A stretch of DNA of 64,000 nt, taken from the NCBI RefSeq assembly GCF_001598255.1, contig NZ_BCYP01000001.1, positions 124,001 to 188,000 of the forward strand. Direction: 5' to 3'. Under the pieces are notes generated by a model. The model saw only the letters and a program-made list of their open reading frames with translations. It was not told the DNA's origin and made no database searches. Origin of the DNA: Mitsuaria chitosanitabida ATCC BAA-476 = NBRC 102408. Lineage in GTDB: Bacteria > Pseudomonadota > Gammaproteobacteria > Burkholderiales > Burkholderiaceae_C. Below are positions 62,554-64,000 of this stretch, in pieces (the stretch's first letter is position 1; every line of letters begins with the position of its first letter). Both the position numbers and the translations under genes were made by a program.

Positions 62554-64000
62554 ATGCCGTCCGCCCTCGCCGAAGCCCCCGTGCACCTCCCGCCACAGGC
62601 CGATCCGGCCATCGCCCGCGAGGCCGGCACGGCGCCCGGGCGCGAGGGGGGTGCCGGCATCCGGATCGTCAAGGGGGCCTGCCCGCACGATTGCCCCGAC
62701 ACCTGCGCGCTGAAGGTGACCGTCGAGGACGGCCGGGTGGTCAAGGTCCAGGGGCAGCCCGACCATGCGAGCACCCATGGCGCGCTGTGCACGAAGGTGT
62801 CGCGCTACCCGGAGCGGACCTATCACGCCGAGCGCGTGCTGCATCCGCTCAAGCGGGTCAGCGCCAAGCACGAGGCGCCGCGTTTCGAGCGCATTGCCTG
62901 GGCGCAGGCGCTGGAGGAGATCGCGGGCCGCCTGAAGGCCATCGCGGCGCGCGACCCGCAGGCCATCCTGCCCTACAGCTACGCCGGCACCATGGGGATG
63001 CTGCAGGGCGAGGGCATGGCGGCGCGCTTCTTCCACCGCCTGGGGGCCTCCTGCCTGGACCGCACGATCTGCTCCTCGGCCGGCGGCGCGGGGCTGGCGG
63101 CCACCTACGGCCACAAGGTCGGCATGCACCTGCCGTACTACGCCGAGTCCAGGCTGATCCTGATCTGGGGCAGCAACTCGATCGCGTCCAACCTGCATTT
63201 CTGGACCTTCGCGAACCAGGCCAGGCGCGCGGGCGCGAAGCTGGTCTGCATCGACCCGCGCAAGACCGAGACGGCCGACAAGTGCCATCAGCACCTGGCG
63301 CTGCTGCCGGGCACGGATGGCGCGCTGGCGCTGGGCTTGATGCAGGAGCTGATCGCCCACGACTGGCTGGACCACGACTACATCGCCCGTCACGTGACGG
63401 GCTGGGACGAGCTGCGCGAGAAGGCCCTGGCCTGGACGCCCGAGCGCACCGCCGCCGAATGCGGCCTGAGCGCCGACGAGGTGCGCGGCCTGGCGCGCGA
63501 CTACGCGACCCTGGCCCCGGCCGCGATCCGGCTGAACTACGGCATGCAGCGCGTGCGCGGCGGCGGCAACGCGGTGCGGCTGATCGCGCTGCTGCCCTGT
63601 CTGACCGGCGCGTGGCGGCACCGCGCGGGCGGGCTGCTGCTGTCGAGCTCGGGCTGGTTCGCACCGTTCAAGAACCCGGCGCTGGAGCGCGCCGACCTGC
63701 GCGGCGGCCGGCCCGCGCGGACCATCAACATGAGCACCATCGGCGACGACCTGCTGCGCGAGGCCTCGCCGGCGTTCGGCCCCAAGGTCGAGGCGGTGAT
63801 CGTCTACAACAGCAACCCGGTGGCGGTGGCGCCGGAGTCGGCCAAGGTGGCGGCGGGCTTCGGCCGCGCGGACCTGATGACGGTGGTGCTGGAGCACTTC
63901 ATGACCGACACGGCCGACCTGGCGGACTACGTGCTGCCGGCGACCACGCAGCTGGAGCACCTGGACGTGCACCTGAGCTACGGCCACACCGATGTGCTGA
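62554..64000 (+). CDS. Molybdopterin oxidoreductase, 5' part only
   Basis: 482 codons of a DMSO-reductase-superfamily enzyme; the window ends inside it. The ATG at 62554 opens the frame; the first 35 residues are not conserved. The [4Fe-4S] cluster motif is Cys43-X3-Cys47-X3-Cys51-X27-Cys79, then IAWAQALEEIAGRL, YSYAGTMG, a Mo-ligand region TICSSAGGAG, and IWGSNSIASNLH and AIRLNYGMQRVRGGGNAV, all typical of cofactor binding. No signal peptide. Related to formate-dehydrogenase/nitrate-reductase-like proteins of unknown substrate. Divergent from the LivK-like gene, 196 nt apart. Confidence 0.9.
   Translation, partial: MPSALAEAPVHLPPQADPAIAREAGTAPGREGGAGIRIVKGACPHDCPDTCALKVTVEDGRVVKVQGQPDHASTHGALCTKVSRYPERTYHAERVLHPLKRVSAKHEAPRFERIAWAQALEEIAGRLKAIAARDPQAILPYSYAGTMGMLQGEGMAARFFHRLGASCLDRTICSSAGGAGLAATYGHKVGMHLPYYAESRLILIWGSNSIASNLHFWTFANQARRAGAKLVCIDPRKTETADKCHQHLALLPGTDGALALGLMQELIAHDWLDHDYIARHVTGWDELREKALAWTPERTAAECGLSADEVRGLARDYATLAPAAIRLNYGMQRVRGGGNAVRLIALLPCLTGAWRHRAGGLLLSSSGWFAPFKNPALERADLRGGRPARTINMSTIGDDLLREASPAFGPKVEAVIVYNSNPVAVAPESAKVAAGFGRADLMTVVLEHFMTDTADLADYVLPATTQLEHLDVHLSYGHTDVL

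Overview
The window is about 70% G+C, densely coded and chromosomal in character. Gene content (Bug-family solute receptor, DUF3331, DUF1415, cytosolic enzymes of betaproteobacterial type, REP-like palindromes) points to a betaproteobacterium of the order Burkholderiales. A Roseateles/Mitsuaria-like genus is a guess from gene style, not something the sequence proves. No phage, transposase, integrase, rRNA, tRNA or CRISPR array was seen.

Layout. 1-6.8 kb: a minus-strand sugar-acid (galactarate/glucarate/tartrate) catabolic run of Bug receptor, galactarate/altronate-type dehydratase, semialdehyde dehydrogenase, HpaI/GarL-type aldolase, tartrate dehydrogenase and an MFS transporter cut by the window edge, with a divergent LysR regulator. 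8-12 kb: three unrecognised proteins (two secreted) and a 73-bp tandem array framed by REP palindromes. 12-15.6 kb: a Fur-type iron unit (TonB siderophore receptor and PepSY membrane protein). 15.8-23 kb: a PEP-mutase-family enzyme, then an NAD salvage island: NrtR repressor divergent from pncA-pncB-nadE-nadM, with two matching operator palindromes. 23-27.7 kb: pobA with its AraC regulator, a small membrane protein, a DUF1348 protein divergent from a TetR regulator with two palindromic operators, and a fumarylacetoacetase-family protein carrying a lipoprotein-like leader. 27.7-36.3 kb: a triplicated repeat, two two-component systems, a DsbA-fold isomerase, a Panacea (DUF4065) protein, a TlpA-like protein and a MipA/OmpV porin-like protein. 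36.3-40 kb: TetR, DUF3331, Fic and HEAT-repeat genes. 40-43.1 kb: a nitrate/sulfonate-type ABC transporter. 43.3-49.4 kb: a phosphonate cluster (LysR, phnD, phnC, phnE, Fe-dependent alcohol dehydrogenase, phnX) in which phnC carries an in-frame amber codon. 49.6-53 kb: a 2-hydroxyacid dehydrogenase, a LexA-controlled micro-gene, and a fur/PepSY/small-protein operon behind a Fur box. 53-64 kb: a cNMP-binding/thioredoxin-reductase-like fusion, thioesterase, gshA, a GlxA-type regulator with an isochorismatase-family hydrolase, an M20 peptidase/DUF1415 pair, a branched-chain amino-acid receptor and a molybdopterin oxidoreductase truncated by the window end.

The most interesting item is a 36-residue single-span membrane peptide gene at 50795-50905 (minus). 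It has a perfect SOS box placed exactly between -35 and -10, a strong Shine-Dalgarno and two tandem intrinsic terminators: the architecture of an SOS-induced small membrane peptide (TisB-like in logic, not in sequence). Next are the amber-interrupted phnC, a 17-bp motif shared by two promoters next to a two-component system, the NrtR operator pair, a nucleotidyltransferase with an altered HxGH motif, and several tandem and dispersed repeat families.
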